Source: Ignavibacteriales bacterium (GTDB lineage Bacteria; Bacteroidota; Ignavibacteria; Ignavibacteriales; Ignavibacteriaceae). Taken from it: a DNA stretch of 11,336 bases. The notes under the pieces were generated by a model. The model was not told the DNA's origin, made no database searches, and saw nothing but the letters and a program-made list of their open reading frames with translations. Location of the stretch: the NCBI GenBank assembly GCA_027347125.1, contig DAIERC010000019.1, forward strand, positions 1 to 11,336, given 5' to 3'. A program made the position numbers and the translations under genes. Position 1 is the stretch's first letter. Each line of letters opens with the position of its first letter. Below are positions 1 to 7,596 of the stretch, in pieces.

Positions 1-18
1 TGCGGCATTAAATCCGCA
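1..18 (-). terminator. Possible hairpin terminator of transketolase, cut by window edge
   Basis: A 5-bp inverted repeat, TGCGG at 1-5 and CCGCA at 14-18 with an 8-base loop, starts 17 bases downstream of the transketolase stop codon on the minus strand. Its position suits an intrinsic terminator. The T-tract that would decide it lies beyond position 1, so the call is tentative. Confidence 0.35.
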
Positions 19-35
19 GAGTTATGGATAGAGAA

Positions 36-2048
36 TTATTTTTGAAGATACGTCTTAGCGGTTTTCACAATATTGTCTGTTGTAAATCCGTATTTCTCCA
101 TTAAAACGCCACCGGGTGCCGAAGCCCCGAATTTATCAAGACTGATAGATATGCCGTGTGTGCCTGTATATCTATCCCATCCCAGACGAACGCCTGCTTC
201 AATTGAAATTCTTGTGGTAACGTTTGGAGGTAAAACAGAATCTTTATATGCTTGAGGTTGCTCATCAAAAAGCTCCCAGCATGGAAAACTTACAACTCTT
301 GCTTTTATACCTTCAGCCTGAAGTTTATCAGCCGCACTCATAGAAATTCCTACTTCAGAACCTGAAGCAATTAAAATTAAATCAGGAGTGCCCTGACAAT
401 CTTTAACAACATAGGCGCCTTTAGCAAGATTCTCTGCCGAAGGGCCTTTATCTTGATCCAGAACCGGCAAGCCCTGGCGGGTTAAAATAATTGCGACAGG
501 ACTTCCTTTATGTTCAAGAGCAACTTTCCATGCTTGCGAAGTTTCATTTGCATCAGCCGGACGAATTACCAGCAGTTTAGGTATTGCTCTTAATGATGAT
601 AAATGCTCTATTGGCTGATGTGTAGGGCCATCTTCGCCCAAACCGATACTGTCATGTGTGAAAACATAAATCGGTTTTATTTTTGAAAGCGAAGCAAGGC
701 GGATGGCTGGTCTTAGATAATCGGAAAAAATTAAAAATGTTCCGCCGTAAGGAATAATACCGCCGTAAGCAGACATACCGTTCATTATGCTTGCCATGCC
801 GTGTTCTCTGATCCCGAAGTGGAAATTACGCCCGCCGTAATTTTCAGCGGAAAAATTTTTAAACTCTTTTATATAAGTATCATTAGAAGGAGCAAGATCG
901 GCGGAGCCGCCTATTAAAGCCGGTATAAAAGGTGTAATAGCGTTAAGAACTTTTCCCGAAGCGGTTCTTGTCGCAATTTTTTTACCTTCATCTTTGAATA
1001 CCGGAAGTTTCGTTTTCCAAACTTCGCCAAGTTCACCATTCATCATAGATATAAAAAGTTTTGCGTCATCAGGATATTTTTCACTGTACTTTTTAAACAC
1101 CGCGTTCCACTCGTTCTCATATTTTTTACCGTTAACCGCAACTTCTTTAAAATCTTTGGCAACTTCATCCGGAATTAAGAAAGACGGTTCTTCAGGCCAG
1201 CCGAGGTTTTGCTTGGATAATTTTACTTCTTCTTCTCCAAGAGGCGAACCGTGAGAGCTGGAGGAATCTTGCTTATTTGGGCTTCCGTAACCAATGTGTG
1301 TTTTTGTAACTATGATAGAGGGTTTGTCTTTTACATCCTGCGCTACTTTAAGCGCGTTTTCCAAAACATTAAGGTCGTTCACATCATCAACATGCTGCAC
1401 ATGCCAACCGTAAGCTTCAAACCGCTGCCCCACATTTTCCGAAAACGAAAGCGATGTTGAGCCGTCAATTGTAATCCCGTTGTTGTCGTAAAAGAAAATT
1501 ATTTTCCCAAGTTTAAGATGGCCTGCCAAAGAACTTGCTTCGTGGGAGACACCTTCCATCAAATCGCCGTCGCTGCATATCCCGTAAATGTAGTGGTCTA
1601 AAATTTTAATATCATCTTTATTGAACTTCGCCGCGAGATGAGCCTGGGCAATAGCCATACCAACAGCGTTAGAAATTCCCTGCCCGAGCGGACCGGTTGT
1701 TGTTTCAACACCATCGGTTAATCCGAATTCAGGATGACCGGGAGTAATGCTTCCCCATTGGCGGAATTGTTTTAATTGTTCAAGCGGCATATTATAGCCG
1801 CAAAGATGAAGCACCGAGTATAAAAGCATGCTGCCGTGCCCGGCAGACAAAACAAACCTATCGCGGTTTAACCACTTCGGGTTAGCCGGATTATGTTTCA
1901 TTAATTTTCTATATAATAGATAAGCAATCGGTGCACATCCCATCGGCATTCCCGGGTGCCCAGAGTTTGCTTTCTGAACACCGTCTACCGCAAGAAATCT
2001 TATTGTATTGATTGATTGTTGATCACGTTGATTAGAATTAGTCGACAT
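36..2048 (-). CDS. tkt: Transketolase
   Basis: Thiamine-diphosphate enzyme that moves two-carbon ketol units between sugar phosphates in the non-oxidative pentose phosphate pathway; cytoplasmic. The 670 residues match the usual length (E. coli TktA is 663). Visible landmarks are SGHPGMPMG with H31, SAGHGSMLLY with H71, TTGPLGQG at 117-124, the diphosphate/Mg motif SDGDLMEG at 159-166 with D160 and then N190, SSSSHGSPLG with H266, FGIREHGM with the cofactor-activating E415, and DGPTHQPIEHL with H477. All align with the E. coli catalytic residues at an offset of 4-5. The first Gly of the usual GDG motif is Ser159, a variant that I believe occurs in other transketolases. The ATG is preceded by GGAG with a 7-base spacer, which supports this start. 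No C-terminal truncation is seen. It is the last gene of the minus-strand series, with its own 222-base upstream gap. Confidence 0.97.
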   Translation of the reverse strand: MSTNSNQRDQQSINTIRFLAVDGVQKANSGHPGMPMGCAPIAYLLYRKLMKHNPANPKWLNRDRFVLSAGHGSMLLYSVLHLCGYNMPLEQLKQFRQWGSITPGHPEFGLTDGVETTTGPLGQGISNAVGMAIAQAHLAAKFNKDDIKILDHYIYGICSDGDLMEGVSHEASSLAGHLKLGKIIFFYDNNGITIDGSTSLSFSENVGQRFEAYGWHVQHVDDVNDLNVLENALKVAQDVKDKPSIIVTKTHIGYGSPNKQDSSSSHGSPLGEEEVKLSKQNLGWPEEPSFLIPDEVAKDFKEVAVNGKKYENEWNAVFKKYSEKYPDDAKLFISMMNGELGEVWKTKLPVFKDEGKKIATRTASGKVLNAITPFIPALIGGSADLAPSNDTYIKEFKNFSAENYGGRNFHFGIREHGMASIMNGMSAYGGIIPYGGTFLIFSDYLRPAIRLASLSKIKPIYVFTHDSIGLGEDGPTHQPIEHLSSLRAIPKLLVIRPADANETSQAWKVALEHKGSPVAIILTRQGLPVLDQDKGPSAENLAKGAYVVKDCQGTPDLILIASGSEVGISMSAADKLQAEGIKARVVSFPCWELFDEQPQAYKDSVLPPNVTTRISIEAGVRLGWDRYTGTHGISISLDKFGASAPGGVLMEKYGFTTDNIVKTAKTYLQK

Positions 2049-2098
2049 TTTACAGCTCCGTTTTATTCAATGATGGAGTTAATTATATTTTTTTCCGA

Positions 2099-2106
2099 CA
2101 AACATA
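2099..2106 (-). promoter_or_regulatory. Candidate TAnnTTTG -7 box upstream of transketolase
   Basis: The minus strand reads TATGTTTG, an exact match to the Bacteroidota -7 consensus TAnnTTTG, about 50 bases before the transketolase ATG. That would give a leader of roughly 40 bases. I see no convincing TTTG -33 partner, and a match of this kind is expected about once per 2 kb per strand in DNA of this composition. The rest of the 2049-2270 gap is AT-rich and holds no gene I can support. Confidence 0.3.
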
Positions 2107-2270
2107 TATTTAGGTTAAGCCATACCTTTTAAATATCTTATCCCCTTTTAAAATAGAAAGAGTACAAGCTATAAACAGGTAAACTGTATTTTAGGGTTTA
2201 AAATAACAATAAGCAGGCACCGAATAAAGTCTTTTATATTATTATTAAATTAAAAGTTGGTAAAAATACT

Positions 2271-2993
2271 TTACTCCCTGTCCGAAAATAAATTATTAAA
2301 ATATACAACCGCCCCAATATTTACGGTAAGTAAATCGGTTCTAGATTTGGAAACATCGTATATGGCGCGTCCGCGTTCAACAGACACTGAACCTTCTTTA
2401 AGATACTGCGCTTCAAGTCCATTAATATATCTTACCTTAAGATCAATAAACACCGAAGAGATCACCGGCGAAGCGTTGTTTAACGCAGGCAATTGAAACT
2501 GGATACCGGCACCACCACCGTAATTAAGAGTCCAATCGTCAAAATTGACAGAACTGACCACCTCATCAACACCGCGGCTGTTTATACGGGTCTCGGTATA
2601 TATATAAGCACCGCCCACCAATACTTCAAGGTAAGGTCTGATGGAACCGGTCGGTGGTATTATTTGTCCGAGAAGATGAAGGTTTACTAAGTTATTAGTA
2701 CGGTCTACGTCAACAACTACATCGGGAATTCTATCGTTAAAAGGCTCTATTCTAGATTCGCTTCCGTAATTTATGAAGCCGAGATTAATGCCGAATGAAT
2801 ACGGATACTTTTCGGTGGGCGTCCAAAATAAAAATTGGCCGCTTCCACCGATGCCGGTACGTTTAACATTATCTTTAAATTCGTTCATCGGAAAGCCTAA
2901 TGTTAAATTTAACCCTGCCGACTGTGCAAACACATTGCCTGCGCATATCAGCAAAAATGGCAACATGAGTATAAAGAATTTGTACTTATTCAT
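2271..2993 (-). CDS. Signal-peptide-bearing protein, probable outer-membrane beta-barrel
   Basis: Probable exported beta-barrel of 240 residues; family not identified. The start is taken at ATG 2993, because it puts MNKYK at the head of a clean Sec signal peptide: hydrophobic core FFILMLPFLLICAG and a likely signal peptidase I cut after VFA (residue 23). An in-frame TTG at 3023 would add ten residues ahead of the signal and has no Shine-Dalgarno sequence. The mature part alternates hydrophobic and polar residues in strand-like stretches, for example FGINLGFINYG, RPYLEVLVGGAYIY, GGGAGIQFQL, SVFIDLKVRYI and the final TVNIGAVVYF, with Gly-rich turns. The last strand is followed by eight more residues, so the protein does not end in the terminal aromatic typical of classical porins. 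There are no cysteines after the signal peptide. A lipocalin-like or other all-beta periplasmic fold is possible. It stands alone, with 222 and 274 bases on either side. Confidence 0.65.
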   Translation of the reverse strand: MNKYKFFILMLPFLLICAGNVFAQSAGLNLTLGFPMNEFKDNVKRTGIGGSGQFLFWTPTEKYPYSFGINLGFINYGSESRIEPFNDRIPDVVVDVDRTNNLVNLHLLGQIIPPTGSIRPYLEVLVGGAYIYTETRINSRGVDEVVSSVNFDDWTLNYGGGAGIQFQLPALNNASPVISSVFIDLKVRYINGLEAQYLKEGSVSVERGRAIYDVSKSRTDLLTVNIGAVVYFNNLFSDRE

Positions 2994-3045
2994 TTTTTTT
3001 CCGCTAAAACGAATTATAAACAAGCTACTGTGAGAATTGTAAGAT

Positions 3046-3068
3046 AAACACTTCTTCCCTTTTGTAAT
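3046..3068 (-). repeat. Intergenic shared element, copy A
   Basis: This 23-base stretch matches 7477-7499 at 19 positions, including the exact 14-mer TTCCCTTTTGTAAT (plus-strand sense) and AAACA at the same spacing. CACTATAA also lies beside both copies (3090-3097 here). It sits upstream of the beta-barrel gene, as copy B does for the aminotransferase gene, in the same orientation. Read on the minus strand it gives AAAAGGGAA, which resembles a Shine-Dalgarno sequence, followed by a GTG that opens a 27-base mini-ORF. The wider gap 2994-3267 otherwise holds only AT-rich sequence and a possible promoter. Confidence 0.4.
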
Positions 3069-3069
3069 G

Positions 3070-3077
3070 CAAAATTA
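3070..3077 (-). promoter_or_regulatory. Candidate TAnnTTTG -7 box upstream of the beta-barrel gene
   Basis: The minus strand reads TAATTTTG, an exact match to TAnnTTTG, about 77 bases ahead of the ATG at 2993. No good -33 partner is visible. A sigma70-like TATAGT box at 3096-3091 (minus) is an alternative, since the same TTATAGTG string also occurs next to copy B of the shared element. Confidence 0.25.
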
Positions 3078-3267
3078 AAAAATTTTCCTCACTATAACGG
3101 ATTTTTTTTATGAACGGTTAATTCTATGTTTAATAGGCGGTCAAATAAATAGCTGTTGGAAGATTTGAATTTTAGATTAGGCAATGTAGAAATTTTTACT
3201 AAAGTATGTTTATACTTGAGGCAAATAATTAAAGCATGCAATAAGTCCGGGTTACAAATAATATTTC

Positions 3268-5235
3268 TTAGAGTTTGTAAATCTGCGGATTCTTAGCAGA
3301 GCCTTCTTTCCCTTTTACATTTTCCTGGCCGGACTTATCCCCAATATAAGGGCCGCCCGCGTTGCGGTTTTTGGCAATTGCCTGCTCTATCTTAAGCTTT
3401 TCACGTATCTTCTGGAATTTTTGAAGCGTTATCTGCTGTTTAATAATTTCTTCGTTCAGCCTTTTTTTCATAGAAGCAAGTTTGGCTATATTACCTTTAT
3501 ACTCTTCGTGTTCAACTTTAATTGAGCCGATTGATTCCTGCAAACCTACCAGCTCGCTCATCGAGTCGTTAATTTTTTCCCTAACGGAATGAAGCTTATC
3601 TTCGTAAGAAAGCAGTTCCTCATCAAGCTTAATCTTCCGGCCTTCCGCCTTATAAAAATTATCGCTCATCATTTTTAATAATTCCTGCAGGCCTTTTTCA
3701 AGCGTAATTTTCTTTTTAATCAATAGTTCGGTCTCAAGCTTAAGGTCGTTATTATAATTTTTCCTGTCCGCAGCGTCCTCATCAACCTTAATAAGCTCTT
3801 CTTTCAAAACATCTTTTTGTTCGTTCAAACTCTTAAGCATATTTTCGAACGATTCCACTTCGGCCTGACGCATATTTAAAACACGCTCGCTTTCCTCAAG
3901 CGCGGCAACCTTTTCAAACAGAGCCTGGTCCCTTTCGTCGATATCTTTTTCTTTCTTTAATATAATCTGCTCAAGTACGTTGCGCTTCTTTGTAATGTCA
4001 TTCAGTTCATTATTAAATTTCTGGAACATTCTTGTAAACCGGTTTTCAAGTTCGGTATTGCTTACTTCAATTTCTTTCTTGCGTTTTTCAAGAAGGGGGA
4101 TAAGCTCCTGCAGTTTTAAATGCTGCTCATTGATTTTTTCAAACGATTCTTTTTCCGCAACATACTTTTGATAAGATTCAACTTTCATGTCCTCATATTT
4201 TTTCAGATCTTCTTTTACTGCCGCGTTCCTTTTTTCCAATTCAAGAAGGTCTATATTTATTTTAGAAAGCTTACTTGCTTTTATTTTAAGCGTTTGTTCA
4301 AGCGCGTATACTTCTTTTTCTTTAAAGCTGGAATCGGCATTAATCTTCATTAAATTTTCATCGGCTTCTTCAAGAAGATTTTTCTTTTCTTCAAGTTCTT
4401 TTTCTATACGCTCAAGCTCGTTTATAAAGTCGGATTTTCCATGTTTCTCGTTCTCCAATTTTTCAATATTTAACTTAAGCTCGTTCTCTCTTTCCTTTAA
4501 TGCAGCAATATTCTGTTCCATCATAGAATATTCTTTTTCTATCGAATCAAGCTTCTGCGAATATTCAAAAATTTCTTTCTTCTTGTTTTCAATATCGGTA
4601 AGCAGTTTTCCCTTTTCTTCTTCTAGCAACACAATTTTACCTTCGGTGCTGGCTAACTGTTTATTTAATTCATCCTGCCTGCTTAAAAGCTGGAAGCCCT
4701 GCTTTTCAATTTCTTCAATCTCTTCATGCTTAAGCTGCACCCTTTCTATAAGCGCTTTTTCTTCCTCATTAAATTCATCAATCTTATTTTTAGCTTCCTC
4801 AAGTTCTTGTTTTAGTTCCGATTGTTTATTCACAAACTGGTCCAAAGGTTCCGGGCTGCCGAAGGACTCACTAAATTCGGTGCCGGTAAATTCATCACCG
4901 TTATTGATGGTAATTCCGAGATCATTTATCCGGTCGTTGTAAGATAAAACGTTATTCTGAAGTTCATCCCTCATTTCTTTAAGATTATTAATCCTTTGTT
5001 CAAGCTCGTTTATCTCTTCCCTTTTTCTTTCCTCTTCTAATTCGATGGCAGCAATACTTTCCTTTAACGAATTTCTTCTGTCGTTTAATTCGGATACTTC
5101 TTTTCTAAGTCTTTTAAGAACCTCTTCAAGCTTTTTGGCGTTTTCTTCTTTTTCATACATGAACTGGAACTTTGTTTTAAGTTCTTCATTTTCTGCTTTA
5201 AGCTGTTGAAGTTCTTTCGAATTAAAGATTCCCAT
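3268..5235 (-). CDS. Long cytoplasmic coiled-coil protein of unknown function
   Basis: I do not recognise a family. The 655-residue product is almost wholly alpha-helical coiled coil, rich in Glu, Lys, Leu, Asn and Gln, with heptad-like spacing from about residue 7 to 105 and from about 133 to 620. A 25-30 residue break (107-131), rich in Gly, Ser, Pro and Phe, separates the two blocks, and P380 lies in the second. The last 33 residues are Gly/Lys/Asn-rich, look disordered and end in NPQIYKL. There is no signal peptide, membrane segment, Walker motif or enzyme domain, so this is not a complete SMC/Rad50 ATPase. The protein has no Cys and no Trp. The ATG has GGAG 8 bases upstream, supporting the start. 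It stands alone between two exported-protein genes with 273- and 274-base gaps. Roles as a scaffold, filament or cell-shape factor are guesses. Confidence 0.85.
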   Translation of the reverse strand: MGIFNSKELQQLKAENEELKTKFQFMYEKEENAKKLEEVLKRLRKEVSELNDRRNSLKESIAAIELEEERKREEINELEQRINNLKEMRDELQNNVLSYNDRINDLGITINNGDEFTGTEFSESFGSPEPLDQFVNKQSELKQELEEAKNKIDEFNEEEKALIERVQLKHEEIEEIEKQGFQLLSRQDELNKQLASTEGKIVLLEEEKGKLLTDIENKKKEIFEYSQKLDSIEKEYSMMEQNIAALKERENELKLNIEKLENEKHGKSDFINELERIEKELEEKKNLLEEADENLMKINADSSFKEKEVYALEQTLKIKASKLSKINIDLLELEKRNAAVKEDLKKYEDMKVESYQKYVAEKESFEKINEQHLKLQELIPLLEKRKKEIEVSNTELENRFTRMFQKFNNELNDITKKRNVLEQIILKKEKDIDERDQALFEKVAALEESERVLNMRQAEVESFENMLKSLNEQKDVLKEELIKVDEDAADRKNYNNDLKLETELLIKKKITLEKGLQELLKMMSDNFYKAEGRKIKLDEELLSYEDKLHSVREKINDSMSELVGLQESIGSIKVEHEEYKGNIAKLASMKKRLNEEIIKQQITLQKFQKIREKLKIEQAIAKNRNAGGPYIGDKSGQENVKGKEGSAKNPQIYKL

Positions 5236-5375
5236 TATAAAAGCTCCGAGATTTTTTTTGATATCATGGCTACAAAATATATGTTAAACCGGTCGTTTCT
5301 GAGTATTTACGTAATTAATATGTATGAACATAATTATTAAGAATTAAACTGTCAATTTAATTTGTAAAATTACAC

Positions 5376-5389
5376 GGCTTCCGGAAGCC
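5376..5389. promoter_or_regulatory. Perfect 14-bp palindrome in intergenic gap, possible operator
   Basis: GGCTTCCGGAAGCC reads the same on both strands with no central spacer, which fits a site for a dimeric DNA-binding protein better than an RNA hairpin. A second inverted repeat (ACATG, 4-base loop, CATGT, 5395-5408) follows at once. Both lie between the DUF2911 gene and the coiled-coil gene, about 140 bases ahead of the latter's ATG. No T-tract follows on the minus strand, so a classical terminator is unlikely. I see no gene in 5236-5508. Confidence 0.3.
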
Positions 5390-5508
5390 CTATTACATGG
5401 GCGCATGTTGAATGGAACGTAGCGGAACTTTAAATTTGAGAACATCATTTCCAATCGCATAGCGGTTATACCGTGCATTCACGATTTATAAATAAAAATA
5501 AATCTCTC

Positions 5509-6126
5509 TTAATTCACGCTGGTCTCAATTGTAAAAGGTAATTTTAATTTTTCCCACATTAAATTTATAACCGCGCTGTTCTTTCCTTTTGCATTTACTT
5601 TCATGTCCGTAAAAACATAATCCAACCATTCTTTAAAACCGGTTGACTGCGGTGTCACGTTAAAACGAAGCGCATCCTCCGCTTCATTGTATGTAAAGGC
5701 ACCCCACTGATCAGCAGCTTTGTTAAATATAACCGTCCACTCTTTTTCTTTGGGAATTACAAAAAAGCTGTATGAACCGGCAGTCAACTTTTTCCCGTTA
5801 ACTGTTACATCTGTACTGAAAGTAAATTTTGTAGCTTCATTTGCGCCGGCGCGCCATACTTTACCGTAAGGCACCAAACCGCCCCATATTTTCCTTCCTT
5901 TTACGCCTGGACGACTGTAAGAAATTATTATGTTTGTCAACCCTACTGTTTGCATTATTTCGGCCTTAGGGCTAACGCGTACTTTCTTGTTCCAGTCCGG
6001 AATTTCTTTACCGTTTTCCTGCCTCTTCTGCTGCTGCATCATTTTGCCGTTCTGTTGAGCTAATAAGTTAGATGAACTACAGAATAAAAATGCCGCAACC
6101 AAAATATAACTTGCTTTTGTAATCAT
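5509..6126 (-). CDS. DUF2911 family secreted protein
   Basis: Exported protein of unknown biochemical role; DUF2911 is a domain frequent in Bacteroidota and relatives. The start is set at ATG 6126, because GGAG lies 6 bases upstream and the N-terminus then forms a proper signal peptide (MITKASYILVAAFLF, likely cut near LLA at residue 23). An in-frame TTG at 6150 would place that Shine-Dalgarno sequence inside the gene. The product is 205 residues. A Gln/Lys-rich linker (about 24-48) precedes the domain, which shows ISYSRPGVKGRKIWGG at 68-83, PYGKVWRAGANEAT at 86-99, VTVNGKKLTAGSYSFF at 107-122 and EWTVIFNK at 129-136, the hallmark blocks of the family. C16 lacks a lipobox context, so a soluble periplasmic protein is more likely than a lipoprotein. 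It lies 124 bases downstream of the aminotransferase gene on the same strand. Confidence 0.9.
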   Translation of the reverse strand: MITKASYILVAAFLFCSSSNLLAQQNGKMMQQQKRQENGKEIPDWNKKVRVSPKAEIMQTVGLTNIIISYSRPGVKGRKIWGGLVPYGKVWRAGANEATKFTFSTDVTVNGKKLTAGSYSFFVIPKEKEWTVIFNKAADQWGAFTYNEAEDALRFNVTPQSTGFKEWLDYVFTDMKVNAKGKNSAVINLMWEKLKLPFTIETSVN

Positions 6127-6169
6127 AACTCTCTCCAATAAATTATTCAAAAAGTCGGTTACATAACTG

Positions 6170-6185
6170 CCGGATATATACCCGG
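6170..6185. promoter_or_regulatory. Near-palindrome upstream of the DUF2911 gene
   Basis: CCGG-ATATATAC-CCGG is symmetric at 14 of 16 positions and centred about 50 bases upstream of the DUF2911 ATG. It could be an operator or overlap a promoter, since TATATA lies in its core. It is short and unsupported by any second copy in the window. Confidence 0.2.
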
Positions 6186-6250
6186 AGTTTAAATTACCTA
6201 ATTAATTTATGAATTATTATTTAAATATCATTAAAAAAAATCGCACCGTT

Positions 6251-7387
6251 TTATTTAATAATGCCGGCTAAGATATCCGCAACTTTGTCAGCTTCCTGGT
6301 TTATATTATAAAAGTGGGGAGAAAAACGAATCATTCCTTCCCTTAAAGAACAACTGATATTATTTTTAATAAGCGCATCAAATATTCTTTTTGAATCGTG
6401 ATGTTTAAAGGTTACTATACCCGCTAAATTTTCTTTAGGGCAATTTTGTAGGATGGGCTTTATGCCGATTTTTTCCAGTTGCTCCATTAAGTAAGCTGAA
6501 TTCTCCACGACTTTTTTCTCAATAAGATCAAACCCATACCCGTTAAAAAATTTAAGCGAGGCGTTAAGAGCATAAACACCAAGTGTATTAAGAGTCCCGC
6601 TCTGAAAATACTCGGCAGTTTTTTTCGGTTTAAAATCGTAATTCAATAAATTCCACGCGTCATCAACCGAAAGCCAGCCGGCAATTTTGGGCCGCATCAT
6701 ATTTTGCAGTTCTTCGGAAACATAAATGAACCCAAGCCCCTGCAGGCCCAGCAACCATTTTTGTGTTCCGGAAGAAAGAAAACTAATATTAGCTTTTTGA
6801 ACATCAAGCCTAACGGCGCCAAGCCCTTGTATGGCATCAATGGAAAAAATAATTTTATTTTGTTTACACACCTCCCCTATTTTTTCCAGGTTAGCCCTGT
6901 AACCGGTAAGAAATTGTACCTGGCTGATTGAGACAAGTTTTGTCTTCGGTTTAATATTTTTAATAACTTCCTCAGCGGTAACAATGCCGTTGTTGGATTT
7001 TATAAAATCAATTTCAACACCTTCATTCTTAAGATTCAAAAAAGGATACACATTCGCGGGAAACTCCAGATCGTTAAGCAATATCCGGTCTCCTCTTTTC
7101 CATTTAACCGCCTGAGCCAAAATATTTATACCGTTTGTGGTATTATCAACAAAAGCGATTCTTTCCGGTATGGTGTTTATCATTTTCGACAGCATATTTT
7201 TAGTATCGCCGGATGCCTGTAAAAATTTTTGGTATTCGTCTATATCGGTTTCGCTCTTTTCCAGGATAACTTCACTCAGTTTTTCTCTAACGGTTATAGA
7301 AATAGGGCCGGAAGATGCATGGTTAAAATAAATTTTGCCGCTGTTTAGATAAGGAAAATTTTCCCTCGCAGTTAGAATATCGTTCAT
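6251..7387 (-). CDS. Aminotransferase class V-fold PLP-dependent enzyme
   Basis: Fold-type I PLP enzyme of 378 residues, cytoplasmic; substrate unknown. The PLP-binding lysine is K210 in SSGTQKWLLG, and the pyridine-nitrogen aspartate is D184 in SIDAIQGLG with Q187 close by. The N-terminal YFNHASSGP (20-28), TTNGIN (83-88), FPANVYP (109-115) and the C-terminal REGMIRFSPHFYN (349-361, with R354 as the likely carboxylate-binding Arg) are typical of the isopenicillin-N-epimerase-like / cysteine-desulfurase-like branch. The Cys-bearing HHC loop of SufS-type desulfurases is missing, because REG runs directly into IRFSPHFYN. A sulfur-transfer role is therefore unlikely. Possible roles include amino-acid racemisation, transamination or lyase chemistry. 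The ATG has only a weak GGA upstream. The gene is divergent from the Lon-like protease and shares the 209-base gap with it. Confidence 0.9.
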   Translation of the reverse strand: MNDILTARENFPYLNSGKIYFNHASSGPISITVREKLSEVILEKSETDIDEYQKFLQASGDTKNMLSKMINTIPERIAFVDNTTNGINILAQAVKWKRGDRILLNDLEFPANVYPFLNLKNEGVEIDFIKSNNGIVTAEEVIKNIKPKTKLVSISQVQFLTGYRANLEKIGEVCKQNKIIFSIDAIQGLGAVRLDVQKANISFLSSGTQKWLLGLQGLGFIYVSEELQNMMRPKIAGWLSVDDAWNLLNYDFKPKKTAEYFQSGTLNTLGVYALNASLKFFNGYGFDLIEKKVVENSAYLMEQLEKIGIKPILQNCPKENLAGIVTFKHHDSKRIFDALIKNNISCSLREGMIRFSPHFYNINQEADKVADILAGIIK

Positions 7388-7476
7388 TATTTATCCGAAT
7401 TTTATTATTTAAGTATAGACATTAATTAGGTATATATGTAGTCTTTAAACTATTTTTAAGTTAGTAATGTGGGAGA

Positions 7477-7499
7477 AAACAACCATTCCCTTTTGTAAT
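7477..7499 (-). repeat. Intergenic shared element, copy B
   Basis: Second copy of the element at 3046-3068 (19 of 23 bases, 14 contiguous). CACTATAA follows at 7504-7511, 17 bases closer than in copy A, as if one copy had lost or gained that segment. It lies in the divergent gap about 90 bases ahead of the aminotransferase ATG, in the same orientation to that gene as copy A is to the beta-barrel gene. On the minus strand AAAAGGGAA is followed by a TTG that opens a 27-base mini-ORF. Confidence 0.4.
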
Positions 7500-7528
7500 T
7501 TTTCACTATAATGTTTAGATTTTATACT
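7500..7528 (+). promoter_or_regulatory. Candidate promoter for the Lon-like protease operon
   Basis: TTTTCA (7500-7505) and TATACT (7523-7528) are separated by 17 bases and resemble sigma70 -35 and -10 boxes, giving a leader of about 60 bases. The match is modest (4/6 and 5/6) in AT-rich sequence. Just before the start codon, TTAACGGTTAA (7583-7593) is symmetric about a central G. No GGAG-type Shine-Dalgarno precedes this ATG, in contrast to the transketolase, coiled-coil and DUF2911 genes. Confidence 0.25.
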
Positions 7529-7596
7529 GGAAAAATATGATAAATATATTTCATAAATTACTTTGAATTATCAAAAATTAAATTAACGGTTAAAAA

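Noticed and set aside
3202..3217. AAGTAT-GTTT-ATACTT hairpin downstream of the coiled-coil gene
   Set aside because: The 6-bp stem is AT-rich and followed by no T-tract on the minus strand; likely chance in this composition.
3307..3320. Extra TTCCCTTTT-like copy of the shared intergenic element
   Set aside because: It lies in the coding sequence of the coiled-coil gene, whose Lys/Glu codons generate such strings, and lacks the flanking AAACA and CACTATAA.
4187..4942. 251-codon plus-strand open frame rich in Ser and Phe
   Set aside because: It is the antisense image of the Glu/Lys-rich coiled-coil gene; GAA/AAA-type codons read backwards give Ser/Phe codons. The opposite strand carries a sound start with GGAG and heptad structure.
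6231..6250. A8/T8 tract after the class V enzyme gene as a terminator
   Set aside because: On the minus strand T8 follows the stop codon closely, but no stable hairpin precedes it.
6251..7387. Identification of the class V enzyme as a SufS-type cysteine desulfurase
   Set aside because: The catalytic Cys loop (GHHC) is absent; C346 lies just before the REG segment, not in the right loop.
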